64,000 nt of DNA from Reticulascus tulasneorum (GCA_001557505.1 LSAX01000006.1:2914001-2978000); one strand, 5' to 3'; positions 32,186-43,174 are shown, counted from the first letter of the stretch. Translations and numbers: made by a program. Notes: generated by a model not told the origin, from the letters alone.

Positions 32186-32858
32186 ATGGACATCATCGCC
32201 CTGCTGGCCATCGCCGCGATCCCCACGGTGATAGGCACCGGCCAGGCAATCAGCGCGCAGAAGAGGCAGAACGCAGCACAGAAAGAGTCGGTCAAGTTCA
32301 AACTCACTGCCGGTCTCACAATCGACGGGCACTATGAGGAAGCACATTGTGTGCTCGTCGACGGGAAGGTGAGAGACCCCGAACGCAGCTTACGGATCTG
32401 AAACGGCGGCATGGCCGAACTGACTTGCATTGCAGCTGTACGTGGATCACACCTCAAGTCCAGTGCCAGGGCACAAGTTCGACGGGTGGTACTTCAACTA
32501 CCCTGGGGCGGAGTACATGGGGCTCGTGAGCACGATCCAGGAAGACCCGCCGATGCTAAACTGGATTTTCGTTGATGCGGACACGCGTGCCGTGCGGTTT
32601 GGGGGGAGGAAAGACACGATTGGTCACGTCACCGGGCCATGGCACTGGAGTCCGGACGAGAAATACCTGATTCTGCGCGGCAGCGCAGAGGGTTTCGTTG
32701 CCGTGCTAGAGGAAGAAGACACGGCCCACGATAGGTGGGCCGTGTCTTGGGATCCTGATGGGAACTTGCGACAGCAGCTGGGCGATGACCGGTGTGTGGA
32801 GGTGGTGTTGATACGGCAGATGGCATTGGGGGTGGAAAGCAGGTATGTAAAAGACTAA
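32186..32858 (+). CDS. Conserved fungal protein of unknown function, N-terminal hydrophobic segment
   Basis: Two exons, 32186-32368 and 32436-32858, with a 67-bp intron (GTGAGA...TTGCAG, phase 0), give 201 residues. MDIIALLAIAAIPTVIGTGQAI is a signal-anchor-like start. An upstream in-frame ATG at 32090 would add 32 polar residues and hide this segment, so I prefer 32186. The soluble part carries stretches that look strongly conserved: LVDGKLYVDH, PVPGHKFDGWYFNYPG, DPPMLNWIFVDADT and GHVTGPWHWSPDE. I recognise the pattern from predicted proteins of other ascomycetes but know no function. A perfect 14-bp-arm hairpin lies inside exon 2 (32716-32748). The protein is likely membrane-tethered and stress-associated by neighbourhood only. 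Confidence 0.75.
32716..32748. repeat. Perfect inverted repeat within coding exon
   Basis: The arms AAGACACGGCCCAC (32716-32729) and GTGGGCCGTGTCTT (32735-32748) are exact reverse complements separated by GATAG. In RNA this would form a GC-rich hairpin in the open reading frame. Confidence 0.85.
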
Positions 32859-33423
32859 AAAGAGGGGGTCTGGGGGTGCCGGGATGTAAGGGCAAGAGGC
32901 ACTCGAACTCTTGGAAGCCTGTTTGAGGGCCAATAATAAATGAATGTGTCATGAAAGTGATCGGAACGCATGACAGTGCCGCCGCGGCGAGCACGCATGG
33001 CTCAAGGTGAAATGGGGCGGGTGGCGCGAAGCGACATGTAGGGTACCCTCCATCACAGACGATGGTGGACTCGAGGCTGATCAGCCGGTGGAAGTATCGA
33101 GGGAAACCCCCTGCCACCGGCCTGATAGTTCGACGTCATCTTGTTCTAGACCTGAGAAAGACGGCATAGGGTGTGACGAAATGCAGAAGGCGAGCATACG
33201 AAGAACCTGGAATTCAGGGTCCTACATGATCTCATCAGTCATGAAGATCGCTAACCTGTTTTGAGCCGGTCCAGATCATTCACTTATATGGCGCGCGCCC
33301 TCTGCCATGTGCATGTGTTTGAAAGGGAAGAAGTAACTCACATACAATCACTCCCATCCATCAAGCAACTCCTCATCTCATTCTTACCAACCTACCCCAA
33401 TCTCAGTAATCCATCACATCAAG
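32859..33423. other. Intergenic and 5' leader
   Basis: No gene is seen. The last 100 bp before 33424 are C- and A-rich (ACTCCCATCCATCAAGCAA and similar), typical of a fungal 5' leader. Confidence 0.45.
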
Positions 33424-33928
33424 ATGTCTTCACCAAGAGGAGAGAAGACCCAGTACGCGTCCGAGGACGAGACTTCGTCAGAGGTCCAGCAATCGCCCGC
33501 ACCGCGCGCAGTCAGCAGACGACCACGACCCAAGAACAAGCAAATGCAAAGGCGAAAGCCAGCAGGCGGCCCCCTCGGTGGTGCTGGTCTGGACAACCTT
33601 GCGTTGGACAATGTAGGAAACACAGTGCAAGGTGTCACTGGCGGGGTGACGAACACACTCGGAAACGTCGCCGGTGGCGCCCTGCAACAGGGTGGCGGCG
33701 GCAAGGACAAGAGTGACACGCTGCGGTTGCGTCTGGACCTGAACCTGGACATTGAGATCACACTCAAGGCACGGATCCACGGTGATCTGGAGCTCGCCCT
33801 ATTGTAAGTATCCCTCCCCCAATCCTCCCCCAGGATCCAATCCATCCCTTTGCGTCCGTTTTCTCACTGGATGCAAGGACGGGCTAGTTAGCTAGAGGCT
33901 AATCGGCTTTCCTATTTTCAGGAACTGA
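33424..33928 (+). CDS. Small basic protein sharing the C-terminal strand with the 30.7-kb gene
   Basis: Exon 1 is 33424-33803 and exon 2 is 33922-33928, with a 118-bp intron whose GTAAGT donor contains the apparent TAA stop. The acceptor TTTTCAG restores Leu-Leu-Asn then TGA, giving 128 residues; unspliced, it would be 127. The N-terminal half is polar and Arg/Lys-rich (RRPRPKNKQMQRRKPAGG). A Gly/Val/Asn stretch follows (NVGNTVQGVTGGVTNTLGNV), typical of LEA or amphipathic-helix segments. The protein ends in LRLRLDLNLDIEITLKAR, then IHGDLELALL. This closing strand is nearly identical to that of the acidic protein at 30698, so the two are modular relatives. Function is unknown. Confidence 0.7.
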
Positions 33929-36192
33929 GTCTTCGTCTTCTGTCTTGGAGCCGGGGTGTTTTAGTGCAAACGGGCCTTTTGTTCTTCCTTTTCATATGTC
34001 ATCTGTTAAACGGGGTAGCGCGGCGGGATAAACTTGAGAACGGATTCGGGCAGGACAGACAGGGAGCGTCGCAATGTGTGCAGTGCTGGGCTGGATTGGG
34101 CACTCGAGTCCAAATACGGACCAGCCTAGAGAGGTGGAGAAAGAACATCGACCCCCCTGTATTCAGGCGGGGGTGTAAATTGTGCATCCATCTTATGAGT
34201 GTGCCCGTTCTTGTATCAATAGCGGTACTATGGAGTTAGCTAAAGCCTTTTCGGTAAATGAAATGGGTGATTCAAAATGGAGTCAGTGGTTAATAATTGG
34301 CGCTTGGCGACTTGCTGTCCCCGTACTGTCGACCGGTGCAACCGCATGGTTGTTGCGCGCCCAGGTAGGCCATGAATCATGCGTGTCGTTGGATTATGTT
34401 CGCGTCTTGCTAGCTTCCTCTATGGATTTCTTAGCGGACATAACTAGTGGTTGCGCGACCAAATATTGTTCCGCGGTCCATGCTAGCATGTAGACGGATA
34501 AGGCGGACACAGTGTCACATCGCGCCACCCTTAGCGCTATGTCGGGTAGAGTCAGCTTGGCTCGTTTCAAGAGGGAACAGGCCACACACGCACCACACGC
34601 ACACGAACTGCTAGTGGTATGTACCACATGTAGTAGTATCCCCTGCGGCAGTCAATATGCGTGTCTGCCGGATAAAAGTGAGGGGCACCCACCACATCGC
34701 ATGCGATGTGGTGGGGTCTTTGGACGGAACGACGGTCGTCGTCTGTCAATCTGTGTGGAGAAACACACCGGGTGCTGGCCAGTGTGGCTCGTTCCTTGAT
34801 TTCGACTGCATTGGACATTAGCGTTCCGTTCTTCCAACGGTATCCCGAAAGTGTTAAGTTAACTATGCATGCACCTTGCATATGTTCACTTACAAAGTCT
34901 CACCCGGTTCGAAAAGAGGGACCGTTACATTGACGTGTTCCATGCAATGTGGCTCTACCAGCCACAGTTTCTCTCGGTTTGTTTCCTTGACCCTGACAAG
35001 AGAGGCGTGGAAGCAACGCGCCGGGCCCCCCAAGCCCATTTTCGCTCTGTCGACACACTTAACGCCACAGTACTTCCCAGCTCCGCCGCCATGGTCGAGG
35101 TCATTTTGGTGGCCCGCTTCGGACGGACCCTTGACGGTGACAAACTGATGTCGACGGTCCATCCTTGGTGGAGAACTGTTTGCCCCCCCATACGACATTT
35201 CGCGCATGAGGTGGTGGTGGGGGGACTCCTTGACATGCGCTTTTGCGGTGAGCACCTTTTTGCTAACACTTTCTTTCCTATGTCATTTCCGAGGCAGCTT
35301 CTATGTTCGGTCCTCCAGTGCCTCTGTGAAATCGAGCCGTCGAGCAGCACAACAGTCATCAGCCGTGCCAGCCAGCCCGTCAGACTTGCTAAGACCTCGT
35401 CAAGAACTAGCCATGGCGGCTGGTATTGGCAAGGATCAGTGGCCACCTGCCCCAAAGCCACACACCACATTGGACGGCTCACGACGTGTTCGAAATTGTG
35501 GCTGCCGCAGACCTGGCGCATCTCATCATCCCAGACCGTCGTTGCAAATAGGAAGTCAGCGCGGCCCATAACCGTTTCTGCCTGTGGACACAAAACCGGC
35601 TTTTTTCAACGAGCTGCTCTTCAGATGGACCAGACTATGCGTCATGGGCCGTCAAGATGTGCAGATGAGTAAGACTTTGCCTTTCTCTCTTTTTCGAGTG
35701 TCTTCCTTTCGTTTCGCCGTGCCGGCACATCCTTGTGGCTAAGCTGCTGGCGTACGGTCCGGACGGTGTAGTGTCGTTCGTAGTCGCAGTCCGCACGGTC
35801 GCTGTCGAGGGCACCGTTTCATTTTGCCTGCGTCTGTACGTCTAGGCAGGCTCGGCGCGACCTCCATACGACGATGTTCCTCGCAGGGTTACGTCACGGT
35901 GCCCAATGCCACCCTGCATTATCCCCCGGCAGAACAGCAGATAAGCCTGGCCAGAAGTATGTTGCTGCTAGACGACCGTCCATCTTCGTAGTCTCCATAT
36001 TGATGATAACCGAGTGCACGCTTCCTTCCACCAAAGTAAAGGCGAGAGGGATCCGCGAACCCAGACACAAGTGGGCACCTCGTCTGTCCCCAACCTTTTC
36101 TCTCCGGGCTGAAGTTATTCCCACCCACCCTCTTCTCTGCCGCGACCCATCGCTGACGCAAACACATAGCGACTCTGAACATCGATCGGACT
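33929..36192. other. Long gap with a 28-bp palindrome and an uncertain coding patch
   Basis: About 2.3 kb. A perfect palindrome lies at 34688-34715. At 35332-35571 a forward frame (Ser/Ala/Arg-rich, FYVRSSSASVKSSRRAAQQS and onward, MAAGIGKDQWPPAPKPHTT) looks protein-like. It is preceded by an intron-like sequence (GTGAGC...GCTAAC...GGCAG, about 35247-35295), but I could not assemble a convincing gene. Larger frames at 34869-35672 (+) and 34955-35593 (-) overlap and look spurious. The right end is the leader of the DUF3659 gene. Confidence 0.35.
34688..34715. repeat. Perfect 28-bp palindrome
   Basis: The left arm CCCACCACATCGCA and right arm TGCGATGTGGTGGG are exact reverse complements with no spacer. 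The centre is GCATGC. It is non-coding and could form a cruciform or bind a dimeric regulator. Confidence 0.85.
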
Positions 36193-37482
36193 ATGACCGC
36201 ATCGCACAACACCGAGCCGACCCCACCTCCCTTCAGGCAAACCGAACCTGGTTCTTCTGATCTTAGTGTATTAGCAGCAGAGGAAATCATGCAGAGGCAA
36301 GACCCTGCTGCACAGCCTGGCGCTTCTTCGACCGGCGTGCATGATGCAGACACAAAGCCTGCTGCCCAGCGCAACGACTCCGACCCTGCGGCCAAGAACG
36401 ATGAATATGAAGTGGTAGAGGTTGAAGATGATGTCGAGGAGGTGGAAGAGGTTCAACGAGTTGAACGGCCTACGAGACCTCCTCTACCTCGTCTCAACTC
36501 ACAATCAAGAGCATCGTCGTTGATGGGTACCGGGATAGTGGCGCAAAAGGAGATCAAGACAGGCCCCGTTCATGTGAAAGACACGAGGGAGATACCCATA
36601 CCGTTGCCAAAGAAACAAGCTGCACCACCGACTGCGCCCAAGGCACTGCCTTCCCATCTGAAAGACACGAGAGAGGCTCCAATACCATCATTGCCGAAGA
36701 AGCAAGCAGCACCACCACCGCCACCACCACCAACAATTCCCAAGGCACTGCCGTCTCCAACAGAGAGTATTCACTCTGATCAAAGTGGTCAAAGCGACGA
36801 CAGTTATTCAGAAGATGAACAACAACAGTCATACCCCCAGATTGGTGGCGGCTTGAAGATGGACGATACCAGGGGGCCAAACCCCAAGATTCAGATCCCA
36901 AAAGTTACACCTGTATCCTCCGGTTTTACTTTGCCGCCAAACCTGTCTCAACTTGCAACTGGGCTGGAGGGCAAGTACGTTGATGAGTTCGGAAACATCC
37001 TGGACTGGAACGGTCAGGTCCTTGGTCGCGCTGAAGGCGACTTGCCATCCATGATCGGGCGACCTGTATCTGCAACGGGCGAGATATTGAGCGAAGATGA
37101 TGAGGTCGTTGGTTATGTCGCAGAGAACGACACCATCCCTCCAACACCTCCATCACCAAGACCCATCGAAGGCATGGGTGGTGGGTTGAAGGTGGACCAT
37201 ATGGGCAACATCATCGACAGCAAAGGCAGCGTAGTCGGCCACTTCAACGCGGCTCCATTGACACACTCCATGGAGCGTACTGGGAAATCTAAACCCTCTA
37301 ATGATCATGGTCAAGCACAAAACTGCACTTGCAGCGGTCACTCGAAGCCTTCCTCTGTGCCGCATCCCTCCGAGATCTATCTCGATGTAAAGTCGACAAC
37401 CGACGGAATCCAACTAATCATCAAGATACCAACTGTATTTAATGCTGGTGGGCCCCCCACTGTACACATCGGGCAGGGCTGA
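36193..37482 (+). CDS. DUF3659 / LEA-like protein, short form
   Basis: A 429-residue single-exon protein. Residues 1-220 are disordered: Glu/Val-rich acidic stretch, then a repeated block (DTREIPIPLPKKQAAPP and DTREAPIPSLPKKQAAPP) ending in polyproline, and a Ser/Asp-rich part. Two to three DUF3659-type units follow at about 257-365, each with the alternating pattern G-x-x-V-D-x-x-G-N-I-x-D-x-x-G-x-V-x-G (for example KYVDEFGNILDWNGQVLGRA and LKVDHMGNIIDSKGSVVGHF). The C-terminus IYLDVKSTTDGIQLIIKIPT is a conserved closing motif of this fungal family as I remember it. DUF3659 proteins are fungal, LEA-related and thought to be tied to stress or cell-surface structure; no biochemical role is established to my knowledge. 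It lies 0.9 kb upstream of the long form and in the same direction. Confidence 0.82.
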   Translation: MTASHNTEPTPPPFRQTEPGSSDLSVLAAEEIMQRQDPAAQPGASSTGVHDADTKPAAQRNDSDPAAKNDEYEVVEVEDDVEEVEEVQRVERPTRPPLPRLNSQSRASSLMGTGIVAQKEIKTGPVHVKDTREIPIPLPKKQAAPPTAPKALPSHLKDTREAPIPSLPKKQAAPPPPPPPTIPKALPSPTESIHSDQSGQSDDSYSEDEQQQSYPQIGGGLKMDDTRGPNPKIQIPKVTPVSSGFTLPPNLSQLATGLEGKYVDEFGNILDWNGQVLGRAEGDLPSMIGRPVSATGEILSEDDEVVGYVAENDTIPPTPPSPRPIEGMGGGLKVDHMGNIIDSKGSVVGHFNAAPLTHSMERTGKSKPSNDHGQAQNCTCSGHSKPSSVPHPSEIYLDVKSTTDGIQLIIKIPTVFNAGGPPTVHIGQG

Positions 37483-38389
37483 TATGCCTCTCTGGGAAAC
37501 GAGGCTTGTTCTAGGTGTTCTGGAAACTTTCTGTATCTAGCATTTGGAGGCGTTAGGGCCAGGCCACGGGATCGTGGAACTCAAACTCGAGATCCGCTGG
37601 GTCTCCAATAGAAATGCAACTAATTCTTCCTCTGTAAAGCTCGGCGGTAAGGCTGTTGTAGTGCATAGCTGATCGAGATCTGGATCAGATACGTGGTTTG
37701 TAACGGCCATGCCGCAGAACCGCCTGTTCAAACAACGTGGCCGGGTGGCGAATTAGCAGCCGCGTGTGAAACAGTCGAGAATGACGTTTTCCGGTATTGA
37801 TAAAAGTCCCCTCTTTGTAGATCAATTACGGGGAATATGCAAGAAGAGAGCTGTAGGGGATCCGGGGCCAGAAAGGCCTGACGAATAGAGAGGGTCCAGT
37901 CCAGGAGCTGCCCAGGAGCACCAGCCACACCAAGTAGCCCTGTTTCTGTCGATCAACGAGAGACCAATGGCAGCACCCTGGACACACGGCTTGTCACACC
38001 ATCCCAAAATGCCAACTACCTGGGAAATAACCAAGTTGCGTCATGGACAGCTGGGATTCAACTTCTAGCGTGATGGTGGATTGGTTAGTTGGTGTGGCTT
38101 TGCGTCATGACAAGTGTTTCCCATAGGACGCGGCGCCGGGATGAAGTCATGTGTGTGGCGGGAGCTCTTCGAGCTTCCAGCTCGGCCTTTCCTTGACGTA
38201 AGTCTTTGGGAAGCTTCGAAGTCGGAAAACTTGATTTTGGCAAGGCGATGGTAGGTATAAGACGCGGAAATGCGAGGTACAAACAAGGTCTGGACTTTGG
38301 ATTCCATACCAAATCAGTTCACACATGAACTGTAAACCAATGACATTAGCTCAACAACCTTTACAACTGAAAGAAATAACGAACCAATC
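37483..38389. other. Intergenic between the two DUF3659 genes
   Basis: Only short reverse-strand frames are present (37537-37731 and 38065-38307). The first has a plausible protein-like composition but no start context or splice partner that I can confirm. It is not called. Confidence 0.4.
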
Positions 38390-41300
38390 ATGCTAGGCAC
38401 TTCAAAAGCAGGCAGTGCTATGCCCGGAGGATGGGGAAAGGATACGCCCGGTGCTGAGAGGAATGCGCCATGTAAGGACCCCAAGCCAGCCGAAAATCTT
38501 TAGACTCATACTAACTGTCGACTAGCATACTCAGAAGAGGTCGAAGCCAAAGAGCAAGGCGAGAATCTTGCTGCCGGTATCATCGGCAAGACCGGAGAGG
38601 TAGTTGATGAGACCGGCAAGACTGTCGGCAAGGTTACCGAGGGTAACGTCACAGATCTTGTTGGCAACGTCGTAACAGCGACGGGTGATATAATCGGCAA
38701 AGATGGTGGCATTGTAGGCAAGGCGTTGCCGCTGCAACAAGTCACAGAGGGCCTCACGGATCCAGAGGCAGCCAAGGCGGGTGGTGGCTTCAGCGTCTTG
38801 GGCGCTGCCAAGGGCGTCAAGGGCGTTGTCGACACCGTCGATGGCACAGTCCAAACAGTAAACCGGACACTGCCCATTGTCGGTGATCTGACAAAAGGCC
38901 TCGGCTTGGGCGGTAACCAGTCCGCCAACGGCACGGAAAAGCCAGACGATGCCGTCACCGGTATCCTGTCTGAGAAGCCCGAGGAGCGTGACGCCGAAGA
39001 GAAGTTGGAGACCACAAAGGAAGCCAAGAATGAGCTTTTCGGAGCCCAAGACGATATCCAAGACGATGCCTCAAAAGCTGCACCAATCGACTTGAAGGAC
39101 GAAGAGCCATACACAAACGGCAAACTCGACGTAGATGACGAGGTGCCACAAACAAACGGAAAGCTCACCGGAGATAACACACAAACCGAGACTGAGCCTA
39201 CCGAAGATGGCAAGACCGAGCTTGGTGACGACGAGCAAAAGGGCCTCACCGAAGTCAGCCCGATACCTGATACCGATGAGGTAAAAGACAAGATCCCAGA
39301 GACCGAGGATAAGATCCCGGACACGGAGGAGGTCAAAGACAACATTCCCGATACCGAGGATGCCAAAGACAAGCTCCCGGATACCGAGGAGACCAAAGAC
39401 GCAATCCCCGAGACTGACGAAGTCAAGACTGACGCAGTAGAGGACAAGATCCCCGAGACTGATGCGGTCAAGGACGACATCCCAGATACCGAGGATATTA
39501 AGGCGCCAGACACGGAAGAGGTCCAAGACAAGGTCCCTGAGACCGACGATGTCAAGGACGCTATCCCGGAAGACGTGAAAGATGCCGACATCCCCCAGTC
39601 TGAGATTGGCAGCGGCGACCTACCCGTAACAGTCCAGGGCGATCAACTGCTCCAACCGTTCGAGAAGTATGCCGGCGCCGAAATTGACGACGAAGGCAAA
39701 GTCATTTTCGAGGACGAATCCATCGGCAAGCTAGCCGAAGGCGACGCCGCAGATCTCGCAGGCAAGACCATCGACGCTGAGGGCAACATCCTCAACGACA
39801 ACGGTAGCATCATCGGCAAGGCCGAGCTGAAGCCTGAGATCCTGGAGGAGCTGGAGAAGGAAGCTGGCATTGTCAACTTCTCCATCCTGAAGGGAGCCAA
39901 GGTCAACAAGGCCGGCAACCTCACCAACGACAAAGGCGAAGCCATCGGCCGCATCACAGAGGGCATCCTCAAGCACCTCATCGGCAAGAAGTCTGATGAG
40001 AATGGCCAGATCTGGAACGACGGCGGTAAGATCATCGGCAAGGCTGAGCCAATCCCCGACACGGAGCGCGAGGAGTTCAAGGAGTCTCCGTTTGAAGACT
40101 TCCCTGGCGCGACTGTCGAGTCTGACGGCCATGTCATGTACAACGGCGAAATCGTCGGCAGAGTCATCGATGGTGACGCCAAGAAGCTGAAGGGCAAGAA
40201 GGTCGATGAGGATGGTGACATCCTCGACCGAAATGGAAACACCATTGGCAAGGCCGAGCGATGGGAGCCAGAGCCCGAGAAGGAGCCCGAACCGGAGCCG
40301 GAAGTCGACAAGTCCATCCTCGCCGGGAAGCGAGTCAACAAGGCTGGCAATGTCGTCGACTCCAGCGGCACCATCTTTGGTCGCATCATCGAAGGCGACG
40401 TCAAGCGCCTGCAAGGACGCATGTGCGACAAGCAAGGCAACGTCCGCAGCGAATCCGGAGATATCATCGGCAAGGCGGAGCTCGTGTCGGAGGGCGAGCG
40501 AGAAGGCCTGAAAGAGGGCCCGTTCGCCGAGCTCCCCGGCTGCACCGTCAACAAGGAGGGCAAGGTCGTCACCCCAGCCGGTGACGTCGTTGGCCGCCTG
40601 GTATCCGGCGACGCCAAGGTCCTCTTCGGCCGCGCCGTCGACGAGGATGGTGATATCCTGGACAAGAACGGAAATACCATCGGCAAGTCTGAGCGATGGG
40701 ACGAACCCGTCGTGGAGAAGAAGAAGGGACCCATGGCCGGCCGTCGCGTCAACCGCCAGGGTGAAGTCGTCGACGAGGACGGCAATATCATCGGCAAGCT
40801 GACTACTGGCGAGCTGTCCATCTGCGCCGGCAAGGAGATCGATGACGATGGCGATGTCGTCGACTCCAAGGGCCGAACAGTGGGCCATGTCTCCCTCTTG
40901 GCGGACATCCCAGCACCACCACCAGAAGAGCCCAAGGAGGAAGAGTCGGCCGAGGACAAGAAGTCTCGCGAAGAGGCCGAGGCCGACAAGAAGCTCGCCA
41001 AGTCCCTCGGGGCCTGCGTCGAGCAGTGCCTGGACAAGATCCGACCCATCTGCAAGATGATCACCTCCAAGGTCGAGAAGGCCGAGCGCACGCCCAAGGA
41101 CGAGCTCGACGAGGAGGAGCTCGTCAAGCAAGTGAAGCCGCTGATCGAGGAGGGTAGCAAGATCCTCAACGAGGCCAACGGCACCATCCGTGCCCTGGAC
41201 CCCGATGGCCGCATTCAGCGACAGGCCAAGCACAAGTCTGCCACTCGCGATGCATCGCCTGAGGAATACCACCTCGCCGATGTGTTGAAGGAGCTGACTG

Positions 41301-41666
41301 GCACCGTTACCGAGTGCATCGATGGCGCCAAGCGCAAGATCGAGGACATGCCTCACGCCAAGAAGGAGCTCAACCCGCTCTGGGGTCTCCTCACGGAGCC
41401 TCTCTTCCAGATCCTGGCTGCCGTCGGTCTCCTCCTCACCGGTGTATTGAACATCGTCGGTCGTCTGGTAAGTTCACATCTCCCCCGTCACCTCGTCTGA
41501 CATGTCGGATCCGGTAGCTAACAATCTTTTGCAGCTGAGTGGTCTCGGTCTCGGAGGACTGGTCGACGGTCTCCTAGGAACTCTCGGCCTGACGAAGGTG
41601 CTCGACAGCCTCGGCGCTGGCAGTCTCGTCGGAGCCCTCACTGGCAAGAACCAGAAGAAGAAGTAA
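38390..41666 (+). CDS. DUF3659-repeat LEA-like protein, long form
   Basis: Three exons, 38390-38471, 38526-41467 and 41535-41666, with introns of 54 and 67 bp (both GTAAG donors), give 1051 residues. Exon 1 begins MLGTSKAGSAMPGGWG. Seven double units of the DUF3659 type occur (one near the N-terminus, six at about residues 400-830), each ending I-I-G-K-A or T-I-G-K-A. Between them lies an acidic tract of degenerate 11-residue repeats (DTEEVKDKIPE and variants, about residues 270-380), resembling LEA group-3 periodicity. The C-terminal part has two Cys-containing helices (LGACVEQCLDKIRPICKMI) and a long hydrophobic Gly/Leu-rich tail (LWGLLTEPLFQILAAVGLLL and onward), which I associate with the DUF6987 region; the tail ends KNQKKK. 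Large antisense frames across this gene are artefacts of its codon bias. A role in desiccation or stress tolerance, or as a structural scaffold, is inference from the family. Confidence 0.85.
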
Positions 41667-42913
41667 ATTTGATCATGACCTGTTATGAATTGATTTTTTT
41701 TTGGCTCTGGGCACAGGTTTTGTTTGGGGCTGGTCTGCTTTGTATCGCGTTATCATACGCCGAATGTAATTTTTTTTTGGCGGCCATTGACGCTTGGGAG
41801 CCTACACAAAATGTATGGAATTGGACATGTATGATTATTTAGGATAGGTAGTCACGACTTATGCTAGGTCTGCTTCAAAATGAAACGGATTCTAAGAAAA
41901 TGACACATAGTGCCTCTGCCGAACCAGATATCGTTGACGCAAAACTTTTCCCTTCCAGAACCAGCGGATGGATGACAACAGTATCCTTCGGTGCAACCTT
42001 GACAACGGGTTGTCGCATCCAACACACAAGGTCTCGGCAGTTCTTTTGCTACCTGTATTCCCCGACTCCCACGATAAGCCCCACGAAAAAAACCGGGAGG
42101 ACCTACATAGGAGGGATAGGGACGGGCATGCCATAACTAAAATCTATTTTGATTGTTCTAATTGCCCCAGCGGGAGGATCCTGAAGTAGAAGCAAACCCC
42201 GCGATTTCAGGTGAGTGAAAGAGACCATGTCTAGGTCTCGGTGGATGGTACTATGACGGGCCTGGACAATAGTGGGCTTCAGTGGTGTTTATTGGCTTGC
42301 AAACCGGGCTTGGAAATTACTTCTGTGGAGATAGCACCAGTTGTGCCCCCCATGGAAAAGCACCATCCATCACGCAAGATTTGGCTAATTTCTCTTCGAT
42401 AAGACGCGAATGAGGCCCAGCCCAGCCCAGCCTAGCCCATGTCCAGCTGGAACTTGCAGACATGAGATGCGATGCAATCGGGCGGGCGGGCGGTCTAGAA
42501 ACCTCACATTAATCCTCCTTATCGCGATAACCGGGCACCCGCCGCGCCGAAGCCGATTGCCCTGACACTAACTGGAAGACCTTTAGCGGACCCTTCAGTG
42601 GATCTGCAAGGCTGAAGCCGTCACTCCCCAGACATACAGCCTGAAAAGCACGCCGGAGCAAACGTGGCGGACAATGACATCATCCCACCAAATGACGGCA
42701 TCGACCTCCATCTGATGTCAAGCTGCACCAGCTCGGGCATACTACACTTACTCATGTCCCTAGAAACACCTCGAGAGAGCTATAATCCTACACATATTTA
42801 ACTTCACATCCATCAACCGCCTTGTTCCTCATCCAGATACTCCATCTACGCACTGAAAACCAAGCTTACAAGACCTCACTCCCACACAAACTCAACCCCA
42901 AACATAATTCAAC
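41667..42913. other. Intergenic, promoter of the 67-residue peptide gene
   Basis: T-tracts at 41694-41702 and 41771-41778 follow the DUF3659 gene. A short CCCAG array (42417-42436) and a GGGC array (42480-42494) lie in the middle. A TATAATCC element at 42781 is about 130 bp upstream of the next ATG. No gene seen. Confidence 0.45.
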
Positions 42914-43174
42914 ATGCCTGAGGAAGGACGTCAATCTCCCCCACCTGAGCGACAGACTGGTGCTCAGCAGCAGGCGCCCCCAGGCTCCGGTCAGGGCACT
43001 GATGATGCAACCAACAAGGAAGCAACTAACGAGGCTGGCCTCGAGGTTCGTCACGGTCCTTGTAAGGCTTCGACAAGAAACGCTCGCTAACCGTCCATAT
43101 AGAACTTGACCTCCAACCCGAAAGCACCATTGGACGATGAGGTCACAAAGAAGTTTGCCAAGACTGCGTCTTGA
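42914..43174 (+). CDS. Small conserved hydrophilic fungal protein (67 aa)
   Basis: Two exons, 42914-43045 and 43103-43174, with a 57-bp intron (GTTCGT donor, GCTAAC branch, ATATAG acceptor, phase 0), give 67 residues. The sequence starts MPEEGRQSPPPERQTGAQQQ and ends NPKAPLDDEVTKKFAKTAS. It is Gln, Pro and Asp-rich, without hydrophobic segments, so it is a soluble disordered peptide. I recall the MPEEGRQSPPPE start from other filamentous fungi as a conserved hypothetical protein, possibly stress-linked; no function is known to me. It is too short to be found without splicing. The ATG context (TTCAACATGC) is good. Confidence 0.75.

Noticed and set aside
34869..35672. 267-residue forward frame and 212-residue reverse frame in the same place
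   Set aside because: Neither has recognisable motifs or credible composition. They overlap each other, and the forward frame mixes Cys, His and Ser without pattern.
37537..37731. Reverse 64-residue frame with protein-like composition
   Set aside because: No supporting upstream exon or start context found; left as an unresolved fragment.
38506..41356. Very long reverse-strand frames (361, 523 and 541 residues) across the long DUF3659 gene
   Set aside because: They are mirror frames created by its GC-biased codons. They are Ser/Pro or Leu/Val/Asp repetitive, have no motifs, and the forward frame has clear repeats and introns.
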